NCBI GenBank assembly: GCA_945893145.1
Contig: CAMDDZ010000023.1
Coordinates: 1-64,000 of the forward strand
Reading direction: 5' to 3'
DNA: 64,000 nucleotides
Source of the DNA: Rhodoplanes serenus
GTDB taxonomy: Bacteria > Pseudomonadota > Alphaproteobacteria > Rhizobiales > Xanthobacteraceae
The notes beneath the pieces are model-generated. The model had not been told where the DNA came from. It saw nothing but the letters and a program-made list of their open reading frames with translations, and did no database searches. Below, piece by piece: positions 1-9,419 of the stretch; the stretch's first letter is position 1, and each line of letters starts with the position of its first letter. The translations under genes were made by a program, and so were the position numbers.

Positions 1-638
1 CCGGTGTCATCGAACTCGACGGCCTGCCGACGCGGCCGAAGCTCAAGAACGTCGACAAGATCTCGCCAGATGACGCTTCGGCGACGCCAACTCCCGACGA
101 CCAGAGCCGCAACCGCAACTTCGGCGCCCGCATCGCCAACGACGGCGCCTTCGCGCTCGCTTCGGCTTCGCTGCGCCAGGCGCTGCAGGACATGCCGGAG
201 ATTTCCGAGCTGTCCAAGCATGTCATGATCGAGGAGACCCCGCAGGGTCTCAACATCGAGATTGTGGATCAGGATGGCCGCTCGATGTTCCCGGACGGTT
301 CCAAGGAACCTTACGAACGCACGCGCCGCCTGATTCAGAAGTTGGCGGCCCAGTTCAAGGCCATGCCCTACCGCATCTCGATTTCCGGCCATACGGCGGC
401 GAGCCGCGTGCCCGCCAAGCCTGGCTACGGTTCGTGGGACCTGTCTGCCGACCGCGCCAACGTGGTGCGCCGAATCCTCGAAGAGGAGGGTGTGCCTGCC
501 GGGCACTTTTTCATGGTGGCGGGCCGAGCCGACACGCAGCCGTTGTTCCCGGACGACGCCTTTATCGCGGCCAATCGCCGCGTAACCATAACGCTGATGC
601 GCGAAGCGCCTCCGCTTCCGGCCAATTTCAAGCCCTGA
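1..638 (+). CDS. motB: MotB-like flagellar motor protein, C-terminal part (5' end outside window)
   Basis: The open frame enters from the left edge (first full codon at base 3) and ends at 638, giving about 211 residues; the start is outside the window. The C-terminal half is an OmpA/MotB peptidoglycan-binding domain: GLNIEIVDQDGRSMF, then SISGHTA, then the LSADRANVVRRILEEEGV stretch and a closing NRRVTITL. MotB anchors the stator of the flagellar motor to peptidoglycan. The segment before it (LDGLPTRPKL and a polar, proline-containing linker) fits the periplasmic linker of alphaproteobacterial MotB. The N-terminal transmembrane helix with the proton-carrying Asp is not visible, so a general OmpA-family protein cannot be fully excluded. 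No other flagellar gene is in the window. Confidence 0.8.
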   Translation, partial: GVIELDGLPTRPKLKNVDKISPDDASATPTPDDQSRNRNFGARIANDGAFALASASLRQALQDMPEISELSKHVMIEETPQGLNIEIVDQDGRSMFPDGSKEPYERTRRLIQKLAAQFKAMPYRISISGHTAASRVPAKPGYGSWDLSADRANVVRRILEEEGVPAGHFFMVAGRADTQPLFPDDAFIAANRRVTITLMREAPPLPANFKP

Positions 639-746
639 ACCTTCGCCAACGTGCTATGTCGCTCCCGGTAGGGCGGTGATATAACCGCGGCCCTTTCAGA
701 CGGTGCGGCTGAAGATTTGCGTGCATCGAAGGCTTGCGCTGATCGT

Positions 747-2660
747 ATGAACAACGTCGTAGAGGCCGCACCGTCAGCCAGTCCGGCTGTCGCCGAGGCA
801 CAACCGGCAACGAACTTGCTTGCGTTGACGCTCGGCAGCGTCGGCGTGGTCTATGGCGATATCGGCACCAGCCCGCTTTACGCCTTCCGGATCGCCGTGA
901 TGGCGGCGACCGAATCCGGCCCGATCACGCGCGACACCATCCTTGGCGTCCTCTCCATGATCGTCTGGGCGCTGATCGTCGTGGTCACGCTCAAATACGT
1001 GCTGATCCTGCTGCGGGCCGATAACAACGGCGAGGGCGGCACGCTCTCGCTCACCGCGTTGGCGTCCCGCGCCATCGGGCGGCGGACCCCGCTGGTGGTG
1101 ATCCTCGGCATCATCGGTGCCGCCATGTTCCTCGGCGACTCGGTCATCACGCCGGCGATCTCGGTTCTCTCCGCGGTGGAGGGCCTCAAGCTGGTGACGC
1201 CGGCGTTCGAGCATTACGTGCTGCCGCTCACGGTCGTCATCCTGATCGCCTTGTTCGCCGTGCAGCGCCGCGGCACCGCGCGGGTGGCCACGTTTTTCGG
1301 TCCCGTCATGGTGGCGTGGTTCGTGGTGATCGCGATCGTCGGCGCCCTGCACATCCTCGACGATCCCGGCGTGTTTGCCGCGATCAATCCGGTCTATGCG
1401 GTGCAGTTCGTGTCGACGCATGGCCACATCGGCCTGGTCACGCTCGGCGCCGTGTTTCTCGCGGTCACCGGCGGCGAGGCACTCTACGCTGACCTCGGCC
1501 ATTTCGGGCGCAAGCCAATCCAGATTGCCTGGCTCGGTCTCGTGCTGCCGGCGCTGCTGATCAATTACTTTGGCCAGGGCGCATACGTGCTGGCGCATCC
1601 GGGCTCAATCGAAAATCTGTTCTATCTGCTGGTGCCGGATGTGTTGCTGATTCCGATGGTCGTGCTCGCCACGCTCGCAACCGTGATTGCGAGCCAAGCC
1701 GTTATCACCGGCGCCTATTCGCTGGTCCGCCAGGCGATCCAGCTCGGGCTGTTGCCGCGGCTCGCCATCGTGCACACCTCGGCGGAATATTCCGGGCAGA
1801 TTTACATTCCGCGCGTCAACACAGCGCTGCTGATCGGCGTGCTGCTGCTGGTCGGCCTGTTTCGCACCTCGAGCGCGCTCGCTTCGGCCTATGGCATTGC
1901 GGTTGCCACCACGATGGTGGTGGATGGGGCGCTTGGCTTCATCGTGATCTGGCGGCTGTGGCGGCTGCCGGCCTGGCAGGCCGCGCTGCTGATGGTGCCA
2001 TTGGTGGTGGTCGATTTCACATTTCTGTCGGCCAACATGCTCAAGCTGTTCGAGGGCGCCTGGCTGCCGTTGCTGTTCGGCGTTGCGATGGTGCTGCTCA
2101 TCATCACGTGGCAGCGCGGCACGAGCGTGTTGAGCAACAAGACCCGCAAGACCGAGGTGCCGCTCGAAACCTTGCTCAAGAGCCTGGAAAAGAAGCCGCC
2201 GCACGTGGTGCCGGGCACCGCCGTCTTCCTCACCAGCCATCCCGAATTTTCGCCGACCGCGCTGCTGCACAACCTCAAGCACAACAAAGTGCTGCACGAG
2301 CACAACGTGATCCTGACCATCGTCACCACCGACACGCCGCGCGTGCGCGACGAGGACCGCGTCACCATCGTGCCGGTGTCGCAGCGTTTCAGTCAGGTGG
2401 CGCTCAAATTCGGCTACATGGAAACGCCGAATGTGCCGAAGGCGCTCGCCATCGCGCGCCGCCAGGGCTGGCAATTCGACATCATGTCGACCTCGTTTTT
2501 CCTGTCGCGGCGCGCGCTGAAACCGGCGCCGCATTCCGCGCTGCCGCACTGGCAGGACCGGCTGTTCATTGGACTCGCCAGGAGCGCCAGCGATGCCACC
2601 GACTTTTTCCAGATCCCTACCGGGCGGGTCGTGGAAGTCGGCACCCAGGTCACAGTTTAG
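747..2660 (+). CDS. kup: Kup-family potassium uptake transporter, first of two tandem copies
   Basis: 637 residues, the usual Kup length. Kup proteins are inner-membrane low-affinity K+ uptake systems thought to run as K+/H+ symporters. The N-terminal hallmark [14 protein letters not shown] is followed by about 12 hydrophobic segments over roughly residues 20-450 (for example [31 protein letters not shown]) and a cytosolic tail with [10 protein letters not shown] and FFLSRR. An upstream in-frame TTG at 717 exists, but the ATG at 747 gives the normal N-terminus; GAAGG at 728-732 is a weak, rather distant ribosome site. The next gene is a close paralogue in the same orientation after 196 bases, so this is a local duplication. 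Nothing in the sequence tells which ion condition each copy serves. Confidence 0.95.
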   Translation: MNNVVEAAPSASPAVAEAQPATNLLALTLGSVGVVYGDIGTSPLYAFRIAVMAATESGPITRDTILGVLSMIVWALIVVVTLKYVLILLRADNNGEGGTLSLTALASRAIGRRTPLVVILGIIGAAMFLGDSVITPAISVLSAVEGLKLVTPAFEHYVLPLTVVILIALFAVQRRGTARVATFFGPVMVAWFVVIAIVGALHILDDPGVFAAINPVYAVQFVSTHGHIGLVTLGAVFLAVTGGEALYADLGHFGRKPIQIAWLGLVLPALLINYFGQGAYVLAHPGSIENLFYLLVPDVLLIPMVVLATLATVIASQAVITGAYSLVRQAIQLGLLPRLAIVHTSAEYSGQIYIPRVNTALLIGVLLLVGLFRTSSALASAYGIAVATTMVVDGALGFIVIWRLWRLPAWQAALLMVPLVVVDFTFLSANMLKLFEGAWLPLLFGVAMVLLIITWQRGTSVLSNKTRKTEVPLETLLKSLEKKPPHVVPGTAVFLTSHPEFSPTALLHNLKHNKVLHEHNVILTIVTTDTPRVRDEDRVTIVPVSQRFSQVALKFGYMETPNVPKALAIARRQGWQFDIMSTSFFLSRRALKPAPHSALPHWQDRLFIGLARSASDATDFFQIPTGRVVEVGTQVTV

Positions 2661-2856
2661 CTAATAATATCAATATTTTAGTGGATGGTTGTTCGGAGGC
2701 CGTCGGTTTCCGCCGGCAACGTTTTCCTGCATGGCTGCGCTGCGAGGGCCGGCGCGATACTCTATCGACGCTCGACCGTTGGGGATATAAGCCCCAACTA
2801 TTGCGTTATTGCAGCGCACCAATACTGATCGGTTTTTTGCAAACCCGCGGAACATC

Positions 2857-4779
2857 ATGACCGGCATCACGGCCCCGACCGGAGGCGCACCGCCGGCCAC
2901 CGAGCAAAGCCACGCGCCGGCCGCGACCAGCGTTTGGACGCTGACGCTCGGCAGCATCGGCGTGGTGTATGGCGACATCGGCACGAGCCCACTCTACGCG
3001 TTCCGCGAGGCCGTCACTGCGGCGGTCGGCGCCGGCGGCACGCCGTCGCGCGACTCGGTGCTCGGCGTGCTGTCGCTGATCCTCTGGGCGCTGATCGTCA
3101 TCGTCACGCTGAAATACGTGCTGATCCTGCTGCGTGCCGACAACCACGGCGAGGGCGGCACGCTCACCCTGATGGCGCTGGCGCAGCGCGCGCTCGGCCG
3201 GAGCGTCGGCGCGGTGGTGCTGCTGGGCATCATCAGCGGTGCGCTGTTCTACGGTGACGCGGTGATCACGCCGGCCCTGTCGGTGCTGTCCGCGGTCGAA
3301 GGACTGAAAGTCGCAACGCCTGCGTTCGAACCTTACGTGGTGCCGCTCACGATCGTGATCCTGGTCGCGCTGTTTGCCGTGCAGTCGCGCGGCACCGCGA
3401 GCGTGGCTGCGTTCTTCGGGCCGGTCATGCTGTTGTGGTTTCTTGTCATCGCCATCGTCGGCGTCTGGCACGTGGCGAGCGATCCGGGCGTGCTGGCGGC
3501 TATCAATCCGCTTCATGGCATCAGTTTTCTGGCAGGCCACGGCATGATCGGCCTCCTCACACTCGGCGCCGTGTTTCTGGCCGTCACCGGCGCCGAAGCG
3601 CTCTACGCCGACCTCGGCCATTTCGGGCGCAAGCCGATCCAGATCGCCTGGGTGGCGATTGTGTTGCCAGCGCTTGTCGCCAACTACCTGGGACAGGGCG
3701 CGCTCGTACTCGCCAATCCCAAGGCGATCGAAAGTCCGTTCTTCCTGCTCTTTCCCGACTGGGCGCTGCTGCCGATGGTTGGGCTTGCCACCGCCGCCAC
3801 CGTGATCGCGAGCCAGGCGGTGATCACCGGCGCCTATTCGCTCACTCAGCAGGCGATCCAGCTCGGTCTGCTGCCGCGCTTCGAGATCCGCCACACCTCG
3901 GCGTCGCTGGTCGGCCAGATCTACATGCCACGGGTCAACATGCTGCTGCTGGTCGGCGTCCTTTTGCTGGTCGCGCTGTTGCGCTCTTCGAGTGGGCTTG
4001 CCTCGGCCTATGGCATCGCGGTGAGCGGCACCATGGTGGTGACCGCCCTGATGGCGATCGTGGTGATTCACAAAGGCTGGGGCTGGTCGCTCGGGGCCTC
4101 GGTGGCGCTGATCGGGCCGTTTATCATGATCGATCTTTCGTTCCTCGGCGCCAATCTGCTCAAGGTGCTGGAGGGTGGCTGGATGCCGCTCGTGCTCGGC
4201 GGTCTGGTGATGATCGTGATGTACACTTGGCGGCGCGGCAGCCGCATCCTGTTCGAAAAAACGCGCAAGAACGAGGTGCCGCTCGATGCGCTGGTCGCCA
4301 TGCTGGAAAAGAAGCCGCCGCATCGCGTACCCGGCACGGCGGTGTTCCTCACCAGCGATCCGACCTGTGCGCCCACAGCGCTGATGCACAGCCTCAAGCA
4401 CTACAAGGTGCTGCACGAGCACAACGTCATCCTGACCATCGAGTCGGCGCCAATGCCGCGCGTCGATCCAGCCGACCGCGTGCGCATCGAGCCGCTGGGC
4501 GCCACATTCGCGCGCGTGCTTTTGCGTTTCGGCTATATGGAAACGCCAAACGTGCCCAAGGCGCTGGCGATCGCGCGCAAGCTCGGCTGGCAATTCGACA
4601 TCATGTCCACATCGTTCTTTCTGTCGCGCCGTGCGCTCAAGCCAGCGCCGCATTCCTTCATGCCGCGCTGGCAGGACCGGTTGTTCATCACGCTGGCGCG
4701 GAGCGCGAGTGATGCGACCAACTATTTCCAGATTCCGACTGACCGCGTGGTCGAGGTCGGCACCCAGGTCACCGTTTAG
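2857..4779 (+). CDS. kup: Kup-family potassium uptake transporter, second tandem copy
   Basis: 640 residues, colinear with the preceding Kup protein from the [14 protein letters not shown] hallmark to the shared C-terminus [11 protein letters not shown]. It should take up K+ across the inner membrane. Differences are concentrated in the extreme N-terminus, in the last membrane helices and in the cytosolic tail, so the pair is an established paralogue pair and not a very recent copy. The ATG at 2857 was chosen over the in-frame TTG at 2809 because it begins right before the conserved region. The 196-base gap upstream is AT-rich at its left end and holds a perfect 7-bp hairpin (2778-2784 with 2792-2798) without a T-tract, so it is not a clear terminator; separate expression of the two copies is possible. 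Confidence 0.95.
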   Translation: MTGITAPTGGAPPATEQSHAPAATSVWTLTLGSIGVVYGDIGTSPLYAFREAVTAAVGAGGTPSRDSVLGVLSLILWALIVIVTLKYVLILLRADNHGEGGTLTLMALAQRALGRSVGAVVLLGIISGALFYGDAVITPALSVLSAVEGLKVATPAFEPYVVPLTIVILVALFAVQSRGTASVAAFFGPVMLLWFLVIAIVGVWHVASDPGVLAAINPLHGISFLAGHGMIGLLTLGAVFLAVTGAEALYADLGHFGRKPIQIAWVAIVLPALVANYLGQGALVLANPKAIESPFFLLFPDWALLPMVGLATAATVIASQAVITGAYSLTQQAIQLGLLPRFEIRHTSASLVGQIYMPRVNMLLLVGVLLLVALLRSSSGLASAYGIAVSGTMVVTALMAIVVIHKGWGWSLGASVALIGPFIMIDLSFLGANLLKVLEGGWMPLVLGGLVMIVMYTWRRGSRILFEKTRKNEVPLDALVAMLEKKPPHRVPGTAVFLTSDPTCAPTALMHSLKHYKVLHEHNVILTIESAPMPRVDPADRVRIEPLGATFARVLLRFGYMETPNVPKALAIARKLGWQFDIMSTSFFLSRRALKPAPHSFMPRWQDRLFITLARSASDATNYFQIPTDRVVEVGTQVTV

Positions 4780-4851
4780 GCATGACGGTGCGGCGGTCCG
4801 GCGTGTAGGATCACGATGGTTTTTCTCCGCGGTTGCGGCAAGGAGTGCGTC

Positions 4852-5187
4852 ATGGCTGAAGAATCCCGAGACCCGCCGGTGCGCGATCTGACGCCGGAAG
4901 ACGTGGCGCGCGGCCTGGCCGAGGACCGGATGCTGCTGGTCGATGTGCGTGAGCCGAACGAGACCGCGGTCGAGCGCTATCCGGGCGCCGTGATCGTGCC
5001 GCTGCAAAGCTTCGATCTGTCGCAAATCCCCGACCCGAAGGGCAAACAGGTGGTGTTCGCCTGCCGGTCCGGCCGCCGCTCGGTGACGGCCTCGCAGGCG
5101 GCCCAGGCCGCGGGCCTGCCTTACGACGCGCACCTCGCAGGCGGCATTCTCGCCTGGAAAGCCGCGGGTCTGCCAACCGAAAGCTGA
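4852..5187 (+). CDS. Single-domain rhodanese-like sulfurtransferase
   Basis: 111 residues forming one rhodanese domain without signal peptide. The active-site loop is intact: Cys71 in FACRSGRRS, preceded by LLVDVREPNE and followed by LAGGILAWKAAGLP, the typical C-terminal rhodanese ending. Such small GlpE/PspE-like proteins transfer sulfane sulfur to cyanide or thiol acceptors in the cytoplasm; the real acceptor is unknown. The ATG at 4852 has an AAGGAG ribosome site at 4840-4845; the in-frame ATG at 4816 would only add a poorly conserved leader. It follows kup2 by about 70 bases in the same direction and may be cotranscribed, but a functional link to potassium uptake is not evident. Confidence 0.9.
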   Translation: MAEESRDPPVRDLTPEDVARGLAEDRMLLVDVREPNETAVERYPGAVIVPLQSFDLSQIPDPKGKQVVFACRSGRRSVTASQAAQAAGLPYDAHLAGGILAWKAAGLPTES

Positions 5188-5300
5188 CCACCCGGTGCTG
5201 CCGTGCCGCAGCCGTATTTCGGTTATTTAAGCTCCGCTGTAGCAGTGACGATTTGGCAAACGGGCCTTAAAATGGCGCCCGTTCGACAACGGAACGCGCG

Positions 5301-6563
5301 ATGTTCGAAGCTGCCTACCGTCAGCGCCTGGCCGCCGATCTCGCGCGCTGGCAAACCGACGGCGTCATCACGCCCGCGACCGGCGACGCCATCCGGGCCG
5401 CGTTGCCGCCCGCTCCCAAGGGCGTCAACATCCCGACCGTCATCGGCATTCTCGGCGGTCTTTTGATCGCGGCGGCGTTTCTCGCTTTCGTCGCCGCCAA
5501 CTGGACCGAGATCGCAAGGCCAGCGCGTTTCGCCATCCTGCTCGCCGGCATTGCCGGTGCTTATGCGATTGGCGCCTGGTTCGACCGCAGCGGCCGTCCC
5601 TATCTGGCCGATATCAGTGCCACGGTTGGCTCGATTGTGTTCGGCGCGTCGATCGCACTCGTCGGCCAGATGTACCACCTCTCGGCGGACTTCGCGGGCG
5701 GCATGATGTTGTGGTCGGCAGGCGCGCTGATCGCAGCGGTGCTGACCGGATCGCGCGGAGCGCTCGCGGTTGCGCTGGTCGCCGGATGCCTCTGGAGCGG
5801 AATGCGCGTGACCGACACGGGGGACGTTCCGCACGTGCCGTTCATCGCGTTCTGGCTCGTCGCCGGCGTTCTCGCAACAGTCTGGAACAGTCCTGTCGCG
5901 CGCCATCTGGTCGGTGTCGCAGCGCTGGCGTGGCTGTCGACGATTTTCTTTGGCAGTGTCGACCGCAGTTTGATTAACCCGATCTCCCCGGTTGCCGGCA
6001 GCGCAGCGCTGTTGTTGGGAGGCGCTTTAGCCGCGGCGCACTTTGGCAGCGGTTCGCTGCACGCGTTGGGTCTCACGCTTTCGAGCTATGCGAGCTTCGC
6101 GCTTGCCATTCTGCTGGCGCCTGTCGGTGTCGAAGATTTCGTGTCGCGCATACGCGTTTCGCCAAACTGGGCTTTGGTTTGCGGGTTCGCCGGGATCATT
6201 CTGGCCTTCGCCGTCGCGGGCGTAAGCCGTCGCGCCGGTGCCGCCTTTGCCGGGCTCGCGCTGGTCTTTGCCATGATCGTGGCAACCGGATGGGCTGGCG
6301 CCGCCAATTTTCTGCAGCCCTGGACCACCTATGCGTTTGCGCTGGCGTCGATGTTGAGCCTCGTCGTTTCCGGCATGCTCGACGATGTGCGGCCGAGAGT
6401 CGTGGCTGGCTGGCTCGGCCTTGGCTTGGTCATTGCCGGCATCACATGGGCGGTCCGGGGATCGCTGCTGCGACGGGCGGCCTTCCTGGCGGTCGCGGGC
6501 CTCGCAACAGTCGGTCTTGCAGCGCTGCTGGCGCGGCTGATCCCGAAGGAGGAGGGCCGATGA
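5301..6563 (+). CDS. DUF2157-type polytopic membrane protein
   Basis: 420 residues. The N-terminal 55 residues are soluble (RQRLAADLARWQTDGVITPATGDAI) and match the DUF2157 start, in which a short helical segment precedes a first membrane helix reading GILGGLLIAAAFLAFVAANW. The rest is about 12 further hydrophobic helices with few charges. Function of the family is unknown. Its stop overlaps the ATG of the next gene (ATGA at 6560-6563), so the two are translationally coupled; DUF2157 proteins are commonly found with a GDYXXLXY protein, as here. No strong ribosome site precedes the ATG at 5301. Confidence 0.85.
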   Translation: MFEAAYRQRLAADLARWQTDGVITPATGDAIRAALPPAPKGVNIPTVIGILGGLLIAAAFLAFVAANWTEIARPARFAILLAGIAGAYAIGAWFDRSGRPYLADISATVGSIVFGASIALVGQMYHLSADFAGGMMLWSAGALIAAVLTGSRGALAVALVAGCLWSGMRVTDTGDVPHVPFIAFWLVAGVLATVWNSPVARHLVGVAALAWLSTIFFGSVDRSLINPISPVAGSAALLLGGALAAAHFGSGSLHALGLTLSSYASFALAILLAPVGVEDFVSRIRVSPNWALVCGFAGIILAFAVAGVSRRAGAAFAGLALVFAMIVATGWAGAANFLQPWTTYAFALASMLSLVVSGMLDDVRPRVVAGWLGLGLVIAGITWAVRGSLLRRAAFLAVAGLATVGLAALLARLIPKEEGR

Positions 6564-7153
6564 TCAATCTGGCTCAGCTCGTTGCGCGGGTGCCGCGGCC
6601 CGTGTTGTTCGCCGTCGCGGGCCTTCTCCAAGTCGGGCTGATTGCCACCATGGTGATCGACCGTGCGAGAATCCTGCGCCAGGGCACCGAGATCACCTTG
6701 CAGGCACGCCCGGTCGATCCACGCGATATCTTCCGCGGTGACTACGTTGTCCTGGGTTACGACATCTCCACGATACCGGCCGGTGAACTGAAGAGCATGC
6801 TGCAGTCGGAGCGCGGCCCTCGCGAGCCTTACGTGTTCGTCAAGCTTGCGCCGAAGCCCGGCGGCTTGTACGGCGTCGTCTCCGTCCATCTCGAACCGGT
6901 CCCGGTGAGCGGCACCGAAGTGCTGATCCGTGGTCACGTCACCAACTGGCGCTGGTGCGGCAATTGCGAAAATCTCAACATTCGCTATGGACTTGAAAAG
7001 TACTTCGTCCCTGAGGGCGAGGGGCGCGAGCTCGAACAGGCGCGCAACCAGGGCAAGCTTACGATTGTCGCCGCCGTAACCCCTTCGGGGCGCTCCGCCA
7101 TCAAGCGCCTGTTGCTCGATGGCAAGCCGGTTTACGATGAGCCGTTGTTCTAG
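6560..7153 (+). CDS. GDYXXLXY domain protein, partner of the DUF2157 protein
   Basis: 197 residues. One N-terminal membrane helix (LFAVAGLLQVGLIATMVI) is followed by a periplasmic-type domain containing the family signature GDYVVLGY around residues 60-67, after the PVDPRDIFR lead that is characteristic of the family. The biochemical role is unknown. The ATG overlaps the TGA of the upstream DUF2157 gene by ATGA, with GGAGGAGGG at 6548-6555 as ribosome site, so coupling is certain at sequence level. Pairing with DUF2157 is the typical arrangement. A WCGNCEN segment adds two cysteines spaced CxxC-like (CGNC) whose role is unclear. Confidence 0.85.
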   Translation: MINLAQLVARVPRPVLFAVAGLLQVGLIATMVIDRARILRQGTEITLQARPVDPRDIFRGDYVVLGYDISTIPAGELKSMLQSERGPREPYVFVKLAPKPGGLYGVVSVHLEPVPVSGTEVLIRGHVTNWRWCGNCENLNIRYGLEKYFVPEGEGRELEQARNQGKLTIVAAVTPSGRSAIKRLLLDGKPVYDEPLF

Positions 7154-7202
7154 CCGAGAATTGGTCGACCAAGATCCCCAATAGCAATTTCCGGGAATTT
7201 CG

Positions 7203-8306
7203 ATGCGCCGAGCATCTCCGTTCGTTGTCACGACTGTGTTGCTTGTGGCGTTGCTGGCCGCGCTCAGCGGCCCACAGGCAGCCACGCAACGCTTCGTCAA
7301 TGTCTATAACTGGTCGGATTACATCGAGCCGAGCGTGCTGGAAGACTTCACCAAGGAAACCGGCATCAAGGTCAAGTACGACACCTTCGACTCCAACGAC
7401 ACGCTGGAAACCAAGCTCCTGGCCGGCAAGTCCGGCTATGACGTGGTGGTGCCGACCGCCTATTTCCTCGAGCGCCAGATCAAGGCCGGTCTGTTCCAGA
7501 AGCTCGACAAGAGCAAGCTGCGGAATTTCGGCAATGTGTGGCCGGAGATCGCGCAGCGGCTCGCCGCGTACGATCCCGGCAACCAATTTGCCGTGAATTA
7601 TATGTGGGGCACCACCGGCATCGGCTTCAACAAGAAGGCGCGCGACATCCTGCGCGGCGCGCCGATCGACTCCTGGGACCTCGTGTTTAAGCCGGAGAGT
7701 ATCGCGCGCTTTAAGGATTGCGGCGTGCAGATGCTCGACTCCTCCGACGACATCATGCCGGCGGTGCTGAACTATCTCGGCCTCGATCCGAACTCCAAGG
7801 TGCAGGCGGATATGGAGAAGGCGGCCGACGTGTTGATCAAGATCAGGCCCTATGTCCGCAAGTTTCATTCATCGGAATATCTGACGGCGCTGGCGAGCGG
7901 CGAGATTTGCCTGGTGGTCGGCTGGTCCGGCGACATCAAACAGGCGCAGAAGCGCGCCGCCGAAGCCAAATCCAATGTCGAGATCGGCTACGTCATCCCC
8001 AAGGGCGGCGCCCAGATGTGGTTTGACAATTTTGCCATCCCGAAGGACGCCAAGAACGTGGCCGAGGCGCACGAGCTGATCGATTTCCTGCTGCGGCCGG
8101 AAGTAGCGGCGAAGAACTCGAATTTCGTTTCCTACGCCAACGGCAACCTCGCGAGCCAGAAGCTGCTCGACCCGGCACTGTTGGCGGATCGCGCTGTTTA
8201 TCCAGACACCGAAACCATGAAGACGCTCTACACCATCACGGCGCACGACCAGCGCACGCAGCGGCTGATGAACCGGCTGTGGACGAAGATCAAGACCGGG
8301 AAGTAA
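7203..8306 (+). CDS. potF: PotF-like polyamine ABC transporter substrate-binding protein
   Basis: 367 residues with an N-terminal signal peptide (VTTVLLVALLAALSG) and a mature part starting near FVNVYNWSDYIEPSVL, the classic spermidine/putrescine binding-protein opening. Further family features are YDVVVPTAYFLERQI, NYMWGTTGIGFN and the acidic pocket around CLVVGWSGDIKQA. It should bind a polyamine in the periplasm and deliver it to a PotGHI permease. No permease or ATPase gene follows: the next feature is a repeat and then a minus-strand gene, so this binding protein is orphaned in this window and must use components encoded elsewhere. The ribosome site is weak (GGGAAT upstream of the ATG). 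Confidence 0.88.
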   Translation: MRRASPFVVTTVLLVALLAALSGPQAATQRFVNVYNWSDYIEPSVLEDFTKETGIKVKYDTFDSNDTLETKLLAGKSGYDVVVPTAYFLERQIKAGLFQKLDKSKLRNFGNVWPEIAQRLAAYDPGNQFAVNYMWGTTGIGFNKKARDILRGAPIDSWDLVFKPESIARFKDCGVQMLDSSDDIMPAVLNYLGLDPNSKVQADMEKAADVLIKIRPYVRKFHSSEYLTALASGEICLVVGWSGDIKQAQKRAAEAKSNVEIGYVIPKGGAQMWFDNFAIPKDAKNVAEAHELIDFLLRPEVAAKNSNFVSYANGNLASQKLLDPALLADRAVYPDTETMKTLYTITAHDQRTQRLMNRLWTKIKTGK

Positions 8307-8317
8307 GCGGCGCTCTT

Positions 8318-8367
8318 AGAGCATGATCCCGAAAAGTGGATGCCGGTTTTCGGAAAAGATCATGCTC
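8318..8367 (+). repeat. 50-bp dispersed palindromic repeat, copy 1
   Basis: The block starts AGAGCATGATCCCG and ends AAAGATCATGCTC, so its ends are inverted repeats of each other (GAGCATGATC with GATCATGCTC), with GAAAAGTGG and CCGGTTTTCGG inside. A second copy at 9370-9419 is inverted and matches at 47 of 50 positions. It resembles the mosaic intergenic repeats (RIME-like) found many times in Rhizobiales genomes. It lies just after the stop of the potF-like gene and may act as a terminator or mRNA stabiliser. Confidence 0.8.
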
Positions 8368-8378
8368 AAACAAGAAAG

Positions 8379-8420
8379 CTAGATATCGATCCGATTCAAT
8401 TGAATGGGATCGATATCTAG
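8379..8420. repeat. 42-bp near-perfect palindrome next to repeat copy 1
   Basis: CTAGATATCGATCC at 8379-8392 pairs with GGGATCGATATCTAG at the right end, and the centre ATTCAATTGAAT is itself palindromic. Only one symmetric base pair breaks the 42-bp dyad. It contains the stop codon of the minus-strand lpxXL gene, and together with the 50-bp element just to its left forms a compound repeat between two convergent genes, well placed for a bidirectional terminator, though without a clear T-tract. Confidence 0.75.
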
Positions 8421-9340
8421 TCGTCCCGCCAGCGGCGATGCAGCCACAGCCACTGCTCGGGGTGTTCGCGCACCCAGCCTTCGACCACGCTGGTGATGAT
8501 CTGCATGGTGCCGGCGACGTCGATTCTGCCGTCGGCATCGCGTGCCGGCTCGATGGCTTCCGTCAAGCGCAATTGGAAGCGGTTGCCCGGAAACCGGACG
8601 ACGCGCACGCCGTGGATCGGGCACTCGATGTTGCGGGCAAGCCGCGCCACCAGCGGATTGGCCTTGGTGCGCCGGCCGAAGAAGTTCACGTCGACGCCCT
8701 GCACGTTGTACTGGTCGACCAGCAAGGCGATGTGCGAGCCGGCCTGGATGGCGTCGAGCAGTTTGGTCGGCGCATCCATGCTGGTGTGCACCAGCGTGCC
8801 CATGCAGCCGCGCCGCAACCTCACCACTTCGTCGGACAGCGCTTTGATATTGGGCCGCCGGTACAGCACGGTGGAATTGACGCCGTAGCTGTGCGCCGCG
8901 ACCGCGGCGATTTCCCAGTTGGCGAGGTGGGCGGCGAAGATCAGCGCTGGCTTGCCGTCATCGCGCAGCTTTTCAATGATCCGTTCGCTTTCGTCGGAAT
9001 CCAAAATCCGCCGCGGCTGGCCCGGCTTTGCCGAGTGGTAGTCCCACAGCCGGTCGATGTGGGCGAGCTCGGCGCCGACGCGGCCGAGATTGTCCCAGAC
9101 GCCGCGCAGGATCGTTTCAATCTCAGCCGGCGATTTTTCCGGGAATGCTGCGACAAGGTTGGCACGGCCGACCCGATGCTCGGGCAGCCACGGGCCGATC
9201 CGCCGCATCAGCCAGCCGGCGAAGTTCGACATCACATCGACGTTGATCAGCCGCATCGCGCGGATGACGCCGACCGCGATGAAGCCCGCGACCGCGTCGC
9301 CTACACGCCGGAGGCGCCGTGACAGCCGTTGTCCGCTCAT
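8417..9340 (-). CDS. lpxXL: Lipid A long-chain (C28) acyltransferase, LpxL/HtrB family
   Basis: 307 residues of the lysophospholipid/lipid A acyltransferase family. The catalytic H(X4)E motif is His138-Glu143 in AAHLANWE; a hydrophobic N-terminal segment (residues 15-30) would place it at the inner membrane. FFGRRTKANPLVARLA and the ending EQWLWLHRRW are typical LpxL/HtrB features. As last gene of the acpXL-fabZXL-fabF2XL-fabF1XL-adh2XL-lpxXL cluster it is assigned to transfer the 27-hydroxyoctacosanoyl chain from AcpXL to lipid A; that specificity comes from gene order, not from the motif. The gene lies between two inverted 50-bp repeats, and its stop is inside a palindrome. Confidence 0.92.
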   Translation of the reverse strand: MSGQRLSRRLRRVGDAVAGFIAVGVIRAMRLINVDVMSNFAGWLMRRIGPWLPEHRVGRANLVAAFPEKSPAEIETILRGVWDNLGRVGAELAHIDRLWDYHSAKPGQPRRILDSDESERIIEKLRDDGKPALIFAAHLANWEIAAVAAHSYGVNSTVLYRRPNIKALSDEVVRLRRGCMGTLVHTSMDAPTKLLDAIQAGSHIALLVDQYNVQGVDVNFFGRRTKANPLVARLARNIECPIHGVRVVRFPGNRFQLRLTEAIEPARDADGRIDVAGTMQIITSVVEGWVREHPEQWLWLHRRWRDD

Positions 9341-9369
9341 GGCGAGACGCCCTGCATGCCGCTTTGCTG

Positions 9370-9419
9370 GAGCATGATCTTGTCCGAAAACCGGTACCCA
9401 CTTTTCGGGATCATGCTCT
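9370..9419 (-). repeat. 50-bp dispersed palindromic repeat, copy 2 (inverted)
   Basis: The reverse complement of this stretch matches copy 1 at 8318-8367 in 47 of 50 bases (differences at two bases in the centre and one in the right arm). Its ends GAGCATGATC and GATCATGCTC are inverted repeats. It sits between lpxXL and adh2XL and covers most of the adh2XL stop codon. With copy 1 it brackets lpxXL in opposite orientations. Confidence 0.8.

Noticed and set aside
2778-2798. Perfect 7-bp hairpin between the two kup genes
   Set aside because: It has no T-tract and no conserved surroundings, so neither a terminator nor a riboswitch can be supported.
2806-5133. A 775-codon minus-strand open frame across kup2 and the rhodanese gene
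   Set aside because: It is antisense to two clear genes and has a composition rich in Arg, His and Gln typical of shadow frames in GC-rich DNA.
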